A DNA stretch of 41,604 nucleotides, from the NCBI GenBank assembly GCA_947453205.1, contig CANGFT010000041.1:1-41604 (forward strand), in the 5' to 3' direction. Made by a program: the position numbers and the translations under genes. The notes below the pieces were generated by a model that saw only the letters and a program-made list of their open reading frames with translations, did no database searches and was not told the DNA's origin. The stretch comes from Beijerinckiaceae bacterium. GTDB lineage: Bacteria > Pseudomonadota > Alphaproteobacteria > Rhizobiales > Beijerinckiaceae. This document shows, one piece after another, positions 34,353-40,194 of the stretch (within the stretch, counting starts at the first letter, position 1; every line of letters begins with the position of its first letter).

Positions 34353-35297
34353 TCAGCCCACGAGGCTCCAGGTCTCCCTGGCGAAGAGATCCTCGACCTT
34401 CATGGGCTGCTTGATGATCCCCTGCGCATGCGCGTGGCCCATCAGGGTCTCCATCACCTTGCGGTTGGGCTCGATTCCATAGGGCATGGGATCGCCGATG
34501 ACCTCCATGACGCGCTGGTGCAGGCGGTCGGCGGTGTCGGGCTTTTCGATCTTGCCGGCCTTGAGGTCCGCCACATAGAGGCGCTTGGCCTGAGCGAAGG
34601 CCTCGAAGCAATCGGCGGCGATGCCGGGGTTGGCCTCCAGCACCTCGTCCTTGATGACGACGAGATGGTTGATCGGCCAGTGGCCCTCGCTCTTGAGGGC
34701 GGCGAGGCCGACATTCTGCGCGTCGGGGATCAGGGGCACGATGTCGGGATGGTTGGCCTCGACGCCGATGGCGGCGACGAGTTCGCCGGAGATCAGCATC
34801 TCCTGCATGTTCTTGCCAGCTTCGATCGGCACGACATTGGCGGGCGCGACATATTCGGCCACATGCTCGTCGCCCGACAGAACCCAGGTCACCTTCGACA
34901 GGTCCACGCCATATTGGGTCGCGAGGATGCCACGCGCCCAGACGCCGGTGGTGACGGTGTAGCCGCGATTGACGCCGACCCGCTTGCCTTCAAGATCCCT
35001 GGGCGAGTTGATGCCCGCGTTCTTGTTCACGAGGATCGCGCCGTGGTGGAACTGGCGCACGATCGGCACGGGAATGGCGGTGAGCTTCTTTCCGTGGGCC
35101 TTGGCGCAGATATAGGTGGTGATGGCGAGCTCGCAGATGTCGAATTCGCTGGTGCGCACCTCCCGGCGGAAGGCGGCGATCAGCGGATCGACCTCGATGA
35201 AGTCGAAGCTGAAGGTCCTGGGCTGAACCCTTCCATCCTTGAGGGCGATGTTTGCGCCCTGCGAACGGGTGACGGCGGTGAATTTGGGAAGGGCCAT
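34353..35297 (-). CDS. Substrate-binding-like protein (4,5-dihydroxyphthalate decarboxylase / NMT1-type family)
   Basis: This 314-residue protein has a two-lobed periplasmic-binding-protein fold. It resembles the family that includes Pht5-type 4,5-dihydroxyphthalate decarboxylase and NMT1/TauA-type binding proteins. Indicative stretches are FDICELAITTYICAKAHGKKLTAIPVP, LEGKRVGVNRGYTVTTGVWARGIL, and VGLAALKSEGHWPINHLVVIK. No signal peptide is visible: the chain starts MALPKFTAVTRSQG. It therefore seems cytoplasmic, and no permease or ATPase is adjacent. An enzyme role (decarboxylase) or a cytosolic sensor is as likely as transport. It stands alone between the Anbu unit and the toxin-antitoxin pair. 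Confidence 0.8.
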   Translation of the reverse strand: MALPKFTAVTRSQGANIALKDGRVQPRTFSFDFIEVDPLIAAFRREVRTSEFDICELAITTYICAKAHGKKLTAIPVPIVRQFHHGAILVNKNAGINSPRDLEGKRVGVNRGYTVTTGVWARGILATQYGVDLSKVTWVLSGDEHVAEYVAPANVVPIEAGKNMQEMLISGELVAAIGVEANHPDIVPLIPDAQNVGLAALKSEGHWPINHLVVIKDEVLEANPGIAADCFEAFAQAKRLYVADLKAGKIEKPDTADRLHQRVMEVIGDPMPYGIEPNRKVMETLMGHAHAQGIIKQPMKVEDLFARETWSLVG

Positions 35298-35386
35298 GGG
35301 ACGTCTCGCTCCTGTATTGCGTTGGAGCTGTTTTAAGAGGTTGTGCGGCGGCTGTGAAGCCGGGGGATGGGCTTTTGCCAGCTGGG

Positions 35387-35671
35387 CTATCTGCCGAATA
35401 ATTCGCTATGAGATCCCAGACGCGCCAGCCTCAGAACGTCATCGCCGACTTTGCGGTAAATCAGCAGCAGGTCCGGGCGTATATGGCATTCGCGGTATCC
35501 GGCCCAGTCGCCCGACAAGGCATGATCGCGCATCCGCTCCGCGAGCGCAGCGTCTGTGGCGAGCATGGACAGGGCGGCGCTCAGGTCCGCGTCGAGCGTC
35601 GTGCGGCGCCGACCTCGACGCTCTCGCCTATAGTCCCGACGGAATGCCGTGGACTCATCGATCTTCCTCAT
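35387..35671 (-). CDS. YafQ-type mRNA interferase toxin (RelE superfamily)
   Basis: This 94-residue RelE-fold ribosome-dependent endoribonuclease is of the YafQ subgroup. Residues matching the E. coli YafQ active site are present: His50, His63 and Asp67 (ECHIRPDLLLIY) and His88 (GSHSELFG). The final phenylalanine before GR is also kept. The start codon is taken as ATG 35671, with a GTG directly before it. It begins inside the 3' end of the antitoxin gene, a 17-base overlap in a different frame, which couples translation. The toxin appears intact and probably functional. Confidence 0.9.
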   Translation of the reverse strand: MRKIDESTAFRRDYRRERRGRRRTTLDADLSAALSMLATDAALAERMRDHALSGDWAGYRECHIRPDLLLIYRKVGDDVLRLARLGSHSELFGR

Positions 35672-35924
35672 CACGAAGGCTCTTCATGAGATCGTCGACG
35701 CTGTCGAAGCGCCTTCCTTTACCTTGCTCAAGTTCCTCGATGGCGGCGCGCGTCCGCGCTCCCGGCGCCCGGATCTCGAAGGGCAGCCGCCGCTCCTCGG
35801 CGATGCGCATCATCAAAAGGCGTATCGCGTCGGAAATCGAAAGGCCCATGTCGGCCAGCGCGGCGGCGGCGCGTTCCTTGGTGGCGTGGTCAATGCGTGC
35901 GCGGACGATGTCGGTGGCGGTCAT
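35655..35924 (-). CDS. RelB/DinJ-family antitoxin
   Basis: This 89-residue antitoxin has an N-terminal ribbon-helix-helix (TDIVRARIDHATKERAAAALADMGLSISDAIRLLMMRI, about residues 3-41) that binds DNA and dimerises. Its charged, flexible C-terminus (EELEQGKGRRFDSVDDLMKSLRDEE) should wrap the toxin. The spacing of S-I-S-D-A-I-R-L-L is typical of DinJ. AGGAG lies 7 bases before the ATG. A perfect 14-bp palindrome lies about 27 bases upstream as a likely self-operator. Confidence 0.9.
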   Translation of the reverse strand: MTATDIVRARIDHATKERAAAALADMGLSISDAIRLLMMRIAEERRLPFEIRAPGARTRAAIEELEQGKGRRFDSVDDLMKSLRDEEDR

Positions 35925-35950
35925 CTCTGGCTCCTGTAGTGCGTAGCCCT

Positions 35951-35978
35951 AATGTAGCTACATTGAGGCCACGAGCAA
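35951..35978 (-). promoter_or_regulatory. Promoter with palindromic operator for the RelB/YafQ-type operon
   Basis: The perfect palindrome AATGTAGCTACATT spans 35951-35964. On the minus strand TACATT (complement of 35951-35956) could be the -10 box. TTGCTC (complement of 35973-35978) could be the -35 box, with a 16-base spacer. The palindrome overlaps the -10 box, as expected if the ribbon-helix-helix antitoxin represses its own operon. The assignment is by position and symmetry only. Confidence 0.6.
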
Positions 35979-36125
35979 GAGCGCCGCTTATTTCATTCGG
36001 ACCGCGATCTTCGCAGCGCCCGCCGTTGCGGCTGCTTCCCACACGAGCGGGGCGACAGGATGCGATGCGAAGCCATGTTTGAACCCTCCCTGTTCATCGC
36101 AGGCCCAAGTTCGCACAAGTCAAGG

Positions 36126-36839
36126 TCAAGCGCCAGCGTGGCCGGCCAGCAGTTCCGCCGGAATCTCCGCCTCCCGCATGTCGTTCGCGTCAAGAATGGC
36201 GCGCAGGCGCCCGTCCCGGGCTGCGCGGCGCAGGAAGGCGGTCACCGCTTCCAGCAGGGCCGTCTGGCCCCTGGGCGTGGCGGCGGCGGTCTTCGCCTCG
36301 AAAAAGCGGCCCGGCAGCACATAGGAGCCCGGCAGCTCGCGGGAAAGGCGCTCCAGCCCGTCCCGGCTCATGGCGAAGGCGTCGCCCGCGCCGCTGCGCA
36401 GGGCCTCCATGATCTCTGGCATGGTGGCGTAGCCCTGCACCTGCGCGCGCTGGAGAAAGGCGGCGGCGGCGCGGCCGGTGGTCGTGTTGGCCACCGCGAT
36501 GGGCCGCACGCCCGGCGCATCCACATCGGCCTGCGTCTTGAGCGACAGGCCCGGCCGCACGAGCCATGTGGATTCGGAGGCGTTGTAGACCGGGCCGAAA
36601 TCGAGCTTCTGCGCGCGGGCGTCGTCCATGGGGATGAAGGTGACGTCCCAGGCGCCGCGCGCCGCGTCCTCGGTGATCTCGTTGGAGTTGGGATAGGCGA
36701 TGATCTGCGCCTCGACGCCAAGGTCAGCGGCCAGCGCATGAGCGAGATCGACGGTGACGCCCCGATAGGCGCCGTCCGCATCCCGCGAAGCCCAGAACGC
36801 GCCCCCTGCGGCGCTGATGGCGATGGCGACCCGAAGCAT
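36126..36839 (-). CDS. Type-3 solute-binding-domain protein without a signal peptide
   Basis: This 237-residue protein is a single SBP_bac_3 domain related to polar amino-acid binding proteins. The first strand starts almost at the initiator Met (MLRVAIAISAAGGAFWASRD). GVTVDLAHALAADLG, WDVTFIPMDDARAQKLDFGPVY and AVANTTTGRAAAAF follow. The length equals one complete domain, but no signal peptide or lipoprotein box precedes it, and no transporter gene is adjacent. It is either a cytoplasmic ligand-binding protein or exported by means not visible. It lies between the two toxin-antitoxin-like modules and has its own short gaps of 60-200 bases. Confidence 0.82.
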   Translation of the reverse strand: MLRVAIAISAAGGAFWASRDADGAYRGVTVDLAHALAADLGVEAQIIAYPNSNEITEDAARGAWDVTFIPMDDARAQKLDFGPVYNASESTWLVRPGLSLKTQADVDAPGVRPIAVANTTTGRAAAAFLQRAQVQGYATMPEIMEALRSGAGDAFAMSRDGLERLSRELPGSYVLPGRFFEAKTAAATPRGQTALLEAVTAFLRRAARDGRLRAILDANDMREAEIPAELLAGHAGA

Positions 36840-36906
36840 GTCTCCCCCTGACGTTTATGACCCAAGCTGTAGCGGGCCGGGGCGAGCGAGACCAGAGGAA
36901 TTGACG

Positions 36907-37434
36907 TCAGTGCGGCGTCTGAAAGAGATCCCGGATCGTCCATATCGGCAGGATCATCAGGGGGTGTCCGGTGTTTTCCCGTTGGGCGAACCCCATCTTT
37001 TTGTAAAATTCTGTCGTCCGGTCATTCAGTGAGCGAAGGGCCACGCCGTAGAATGGCAGGTCGCGGCTTACGATGAAGGCGCGCTTCAAGGCGTTCATCA
37101 GCAAGATGCGGCCGATGCCGTTGCGTTGTTGCATCCGCATGACAGCTAGCCGGTCAATATAAACGAAGGGAGCGAAGCCCTCGGGATAGCGGTCTGCATG
37201 CTGGCCAAGCAGCAGACCTGATCCGACAGGGCTGAGGGACAAAGAGTAAAATCCAATGACCGGCGCGTCCGCCCCAAGCCGCGCGCAGAAAACCCGTGTC
37301 CGGTCTTGCGCATGGCGCCTGAACGCTTTGTCAGAAGCCCAGGAGTCAATTTCGGCGACGCCGCAATTGAAGCGCCTCAGGCATTCACGAGATCGAATCT
37401 CACTTATGTGGAGCTTCCTCAGCTCCAGATTCAT
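36907..37434 (-). CDS. GNAT acetyltransferase, TacT/AtaT toxin-like
   Basis: This 175-residue GNAT protein has the layout of aminoacyl-tRNA-acetylating toxins such as TacT. The N-terminal FNCGVAEIDSWASDKAFRRHAQDRTRVF matches their CG-x3-L/I-x-W core. IDRLAVMRMQQRNGIGRILL holds the acetyl-CoA loop (Q-x-x-G-x-G, residues 103-108). EFYKKMGF provides Tyr144 as general acid. I chose the ATG at 37434, where the TacT-like core begins; a frame open to 37548 adds residues out of register with the family. Its start overlaps the end of the upstream 74-residue gene by 35 bases. The usual DUF1778 antitoxin is not present. Confidence 0.82.
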   Translation of the reverse strand: MNLELRKLHISEIRSRECLRRFNCGVAEIDSWASDKAFRRHAQDRTRVFCARLGADAPVIGFYSLSLSPVGSGLLLGQHADRYPEGFAPFVYIDRLAVMRMQQRNGIGRILLMNALKRAFIVSRDLPFYGVALRSLNDRTTEFYKKMGFAQRENTGHPLMILPIWTIRDLFQTPH

Positions 37435-37624
37435 GGGCCAGTTTCTCATCGAAATTTGTCTTGTAAAATTTATGGGCTTCAAGCAGGTCCGCAGAAACGC
37501 CGCCGCTCTTTTCATAGGCCTCGCGACAGAAATCATAGGCTTCGTCATCGCTCATGAATGAGGGACGCTCACGCCCTGCGGTCGTCGTCCACCGGCGAAG
37601 CAGGTCGGTCAAAGCGTAGGCCAT
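37400..37624 (-). CDS. Unrecognised 74-residue acidic protein upstream of and overlapping the GNAT gene
   Basis: This is a small protein with no family I recognise. It has a basic N-terminus ([14 protein letters not shown]) and a longer acidic helical part ([17 protein letters not shown], then [20 protein letters not shown]). It has no membrane segment or signal peptide, and no ribbon-helix-helix pattern. AGGAGAG lies 6 bases before the ATG, a strong ribosome binding site, so I consider it real. The stop lies 35 bases inside the GNAT frame, which couples the two genes. The arrangement fits an antitoxin before a toxin, but that function is inference. Confidence 0.72.
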   Translation of the reverse strand: MAYALTDLLRRWTTTAGRERPSFMSDDEAYDFCREAYEKSGGVSADLLEAHKFYKTNFDEKLAHESGAEEAPHK

Positions 37625-37740
37625 GCTTCTCTCCTGTGGCTTCTTCAGAGCCCATTACTGCCAGCATGAGCAGAAGAAGTAAACCCTCATTCGGCAAGGT
37701 CACCCTTGACCGCAGCGCGCGTCCGCACCACCCTTTGGCC

Positions 37741-38403
37741 ATGTCCACGACCCACACCTTCGAGATCACGCCTCAGGTGCTGCTGCGCGCCTATTCGATC
37801 GGCATGTTCCCCATGGCCGAATCGGCTGACGATCCGACCCTTTTCTGGGTCGATCCGGAGCAGCGGGGGGTGTTTCCGCTCGATGGGATCCGCGTCTCCC
37901 GCAGCCTTGCGAAACTCGTGCGTTCCGACCGTTTTGAAATGCGGGTGGACCATGACTTCGAGGCGGTGATCGACGGCTGCGCGGGCGGGGGCGAGGATCG
38001 GCCCAAGACCTGGATCAACGAGCGCATCCGCAAGCTCTACCGCGATCTCTTCCAGCGGGGCTTCGTCCATACGGTCGAGGCCTGGCGGGAGGGGCGGCTG
38101 GTCGGCGGCCTCTATGGGGTGCAGATGGGCGGCGTATTCTTCGGCGAGAGCATGTTCCACCGGGAGCGCGACGCCTCCAAGGCCGCGCTGGTGCATCTGG
38201 CGGCGCGGCTGCGCGCGGCGGGGGCGATGTTGCTCGACACGCAATTCGTCACCCCGCACCTGGAATCGCTGGGGGCCATCGAGATTCCCCGCGCCGAGTT
38301 CCATCGCAGGCTTGATGAGGCCCTGGGGATTGCGGCGGATTTTTATGTCTGGCCGAAAGACGAGCCCGTCAGCGGCGCCAAGGCGCTGGCCGCCCTTCAA
38401 TAG
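37741..38403 (+). CDS. aat: Leucyl/phenylalanyl-tRNA-protein transferase
   Basis: This 220-residue cytoplasmic enzyme adds Leu or Phe from aminoacyl-tRNA to N-terminal Lys or Arg of proteins, marking them for ClpAPS degradation by the N-end rule. Family motifs are [14 protein letters not shown] near the N-terminus, [18 protein letters not shown] (residues 90-93), and [25 protein letters not shown]. The length matches the short alphaproteobacterial type. No strong ribosome binding site precedes the ATG. The stop abuts the convergent DUF2155 stop with no spacer, and the promoter region 37625-37740 is shared with the divergent GNAT unit. Confidence 0.95.
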   Translation: MSTTHTFEITPQVLLRAYSIGMFPMAESADDPTLFWVDPEQRGVFPLDGIRVSRSLAKLVRSDRFEMRVDHDFEAVIDGCAGGGEDRPKTWINERIRKLYRDLFQRGFVHTVEAWREGRLVGGLYGVQMGGVFFGESMFHRERDASKAALVHLAARLRAAGAMLLDTQFVTPHLESLGAIEIPRAEFHRRLDEALGIAADFYVWPKDEPVSGAKALAALQ

Positions 38404-39147
38404 TCAGCGCTGTGGTTCGGCCGTTGCGGGAAAATAGGTCTGCGAGGGCGGCCGGCGCGGCGGCCCCGGAATGTTGGCAGGCGGCAGCGGCGGCGCGTTG
38501 GCGTCGGGACGCGCGGCGGCGGGGCGCGGGGGCAGGGGCTGGGCGCCTGCGGCGCCCGGCAATGACTGTGCGCCTGCGGCGCCTGGCAAAGGCGCAGGGC
38601 TGGCGGCGGGCGGGGCGAGCGGCCCCGCGGTGACGGGCCGTGCTTGCGGAGGCTGCTGCTGCTGGTTGCGCGGGCGCGGCTGCGTGCCGGGCTTTGTGGC
38701 GTTGGCGGGTTCTTCGGGCGCTGCGCCCGCCACGGCCTCGCGGATGATGTCCTTGCCGCCGATGCAGTCGGTCACCCAGATGTCATAGACGGGATGCTCC
38801 AGCGCGTTGAGGCCGGGGCTGGCGGCGAACATCCAGCCCGAGAAGATCCGCTTGTATTCCTCCGAACTCAGCACCTCGTCCACTTCGGTGAAGCCGAGGG
38901 TGAGGGGCGCTTCGGTCGGGGGGCGCGTGAAACAGGCGCGGGGCGTGATCTGCAGCGTGCCGAACTGCACGGTCTCGTCGATGGCGACGTCAAAGGCGAT
39001 GATTCGGCCCGTGATCTTGTCGAGCCCTGCATATCGGGCGGTGGGATGCTTGATCTTGTCCGCCAGGGCGCCGATGGGCGCGAGCGCGAGCGCGGCGGCC
39101 GTCAGCGGCGCGGCGAGGCGCAATATGCGGGGAAGCGGAAGCATCAT
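38404..39147 (-). CDS. DUF2155 domain-containing secreted protein
   Basis: This 247-residue exported protein has a signal peptide at residues 1-29 (cleavage after ALA). The DUF2155 core (about 33-140) includes ARYAGLDKITGRIIAFDV, CFTRPPTEAP and FSGWMFAASPGLNALEHPVYDIWVTDC. Two or more cysteines (in ACFTRP and VTDCIGG) could form a disulfide. The last 100 residues are a Pro/Ala/Gln-rich low-complexity tail with a duplicated octapeptide LPGAAGAQ. I chose the ATG at 39147, which starts the signal peptide; a frame open to 39225 has no such sense. It lies downstream of NDUFA12, a conserved alphaproteobacterial neighbourhood. The function of the family is unknown. Confidence 0.88.
   Translation of the reverse strand: MMLPLPRILRLAAPLTAAALALAPIGALADKIKHPTARYAGLDKITGRIIAFDVAIDETVQFGTLQITPRACFTRPPTEAPLTLGFTEVDEVLSSEEYKRIFSGWMFAASPGLNALEHPVYDIWVTDCIGGKDIIREAVAGAAPEEPANATKPGTQPRPRNQQQQPPQARPVTAGPLAPPAASPAPLPGAAGAQSLPGAAGAQPLPPRPAAARPDANAPPLPPANIPGPPRRPPSQTYFPATAEPQR
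38543..38589. repeat. 20-bp direct repeat inside the DUF2155 C-terminal tail
   Basis: Positions 38543-38562 and 38570-38589 are identical except for one base, with a 27-base period. They encode two LPGAAGAQ copies in the low-complexity tail. This is a local duplication in frame, so length variation between strains is likely. Confidence 0.7.
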
Positions 39148-39234
39148 GGTCTGCCGATAGCACGCCGGAGAAGCGAAACAAAATGAAGCGGCGCCTGATC
39201 CACCCTGGCCGGGCAAAACGGCCAAATCATGCCC

Positions 39235-39306
39235 TCAGGCGAAATAGTGTTTGGCCGCCGCCAGAAGAACGATCAGGCAAAGGGAGATGCGCAGCGCTTC
39301 GTTCAT
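39235..39306 (-). CDS. Possible 23-residue membrane peptide
   Basis: A short frame lies between NDUFA12 and DUF2155 on the same strand. The product would be a polar start (MNEALR) plus one hydrophobic helix (ISLCLIVLLAAAKHYFA). No good ribosome binding site precedes the ATG, but the NDUFA12 stop is only four bases upstream, so translation could be coupled. The gap is 163 bases in all. I give it low confidence; it may be chance. Confidence 0.3.
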   Translation of the reverse strand: MNEALRISLCLIVLLAAAKHYFA

Positions 39307-39310
39307 GGGA

Positions 39311-39721
39311 TCATGCGCCGGGGCGCCAGGCCTTGTAGTCGCCGGTGGCGGCGGGGCGCGCGGCCTGGGCCAGGGTCGAGCCGGAGGGGCGATAGGCCAG
39401 GCTTGTGCCCGTCAGATTCGGCCGGTGCGGCAACTGCCATTCGCGCGGCTCGTAGTTTTCCTCGGTCGGGGGCGTGTCGACGGTGTAATGCAGCCAGCCA
39501 TACCAGCCGGGCGGGGTCTGCGAGGCCTCGCTCACGCCGGAATAGATGACCCAGCGGCGCTGATAGCCAAGGGCCGGATCAATGACGCCGCCCTTCGTCT
39601 GGTAATAGATGTTGCCGAACTCGTCGGTCCCCACGCGCTCGCCGAATCGCCAGGTGTGGAAACGGGTGTTGAGGGTCTGTCCGTTCCACCAGGTGAAGAT
39701 CTGGGTGAGCCACGCCAGCAT
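39311..39721 (-). CDS. NADH:ubiquinone oxidoreductase subunit NDUFA12 family protein
   Basis: This 136-residue accessory subunit of respiratory complex I (B17.2-like) is found in alphaproteobacteria and mitochondria. Family features are TWWNGQTLNTRFHTWRFGERVGTDEFGN-like N-terminus (WWNGQTLNT and GTDEFGN), RRWVIYSG, PPGWYGWLHYT and PPTEENYEPREWQ. It is soluble and attaches to the peripheral arm near the membrane. The gene is unlinked to the nuo operon here, as is common, and is followed by DUF2155. Its start faces nrdJ across a 473-base gap. Confidence 0.95.
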   Translation of the reverse strand: MLAWLTQIFTWWNGQTLNTRFHTWRFGERVGTDEFGNIYYQTKGGVIDPALGYQRRWVIYSGVSEASQTPPGWYGWLHYTVDTPPTEENYEPREWQLPHRPNLTGTSLAYRPSGSTLAQAARPAATGDYKAWRPGA

Positions 39722-39949
39722 GATCGATTCCGTCCGATGCGGGCCTCAGGGCCCTGAAAGCGCGCGGACTATGGCGGCGCCGCGAGGTTCTGTCCAGTGC
39801 GCCTTTCGAGATGCACTGCAGGGCTTTTCAGGGCGGCGATTCGGCCTCACATTTGGTTGGGTCAGGCTCGGCGCTGCGGGCCCCTTGGCGGCCTGGGGGT
39901 GTCCGTCCCCGGTTTCCACAGGGCCTGTCCCCGCTTTTCCGAGCCTTTC

Positions 39950-39996
39950 GCACAATATCTAGTGTCCGGATCGAATTTGCGCACAAGCGCTTGACG
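39950..39996 (+). promoter_or_regulatory. Candidate pair of NrdR boxes upstream of nrdJ
   Basis: Box 1 (39950-39965, GCACAATATCTAGTGT) agrees with 14 of 16 positions of the NrdR consensus as I remember it (ACACWATATATWGTGT). Box 2 (39981-39996, GCACAAGCGCTTGACG) keeps the outer CACAA...TTG arms around a GC core. The start-to-start spacing is 31 bases, about three helical turns, which is the known NrdR arrangement. Box 2 overlaps a -35-like TTGACG. ATP/dATP-responsive repression of nrdJ is inferred. Confidence 0.65.
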
Positions 39997-40020
39997 AAAC
40001 CGCTCTGTCGGCCCTACCTT
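39991..40020 (+). promoter_or_regulatory. Candidate nrdJ promoter
   Basis: TTGACG (39991-39996) resembles a sigma-70 -35 box. TACCTT (40015-40020) follows after 18 bases as a moderate -10 box. A transcript from here would have a 5' leader of about 165 bases before the ATG at 40195. Overlap with NrdR box 2 supports the placement. Confidence 0.5.
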
Positions 40021-40139
40021 GCACACACGCCGGAAATGACGTTCGCGCCTCTCCTGGGGGACGCGCGACGAGGTTCGGCTTGTAAGGTCGCCCGCTGTTT
40101 GTCGGAGGCCAGGCGTTTCGGACATTTTGGAAGGGGCTG

Positions 40140-40176
40140 GGCCGCGAAGGCGGCCGGACGCGGGCTTGCGCCTGCG
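40140..40176 (+). other. Tandem hairpins in the nrdJ leader
   Basis: Two hairpins stand directly before the nrdJ start: GGCCGC/GCGGCC (40140-40145/40150-40155, tetraloop GAAG) and a 7-bp stem with one wobble (40059 is outside it; arms 40159-40165 and 40170-40176, loop TTGC). The rest of the gap, 39722-39949, shows nothing I can name. The hairpins could affect mRNA stability or translation. I see no cobalamin-riboswitch B12 box. Confidence 0.45.
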
Positions 40177-40194
40177 TTTCAACGGGACATGAAC

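Noticed and set aside
35387-37624. A genomic island around the toxin-antitoxin-like modules
   Set aside because: No integrase, transposase, tRNA or direct-repeat boundary is seen, and the flanking genes are ordinary chromosomal genes. Two small modules near each other are not enough.
40020-40194. Cobalamin riboswitch in the nrdJ leader
   Set aside because: The leader has hairpins but I find no B12-box (AGYCMGGAGACC-like) and no matching core. B12 riboswitches also usually control B12-independent reductases instead.
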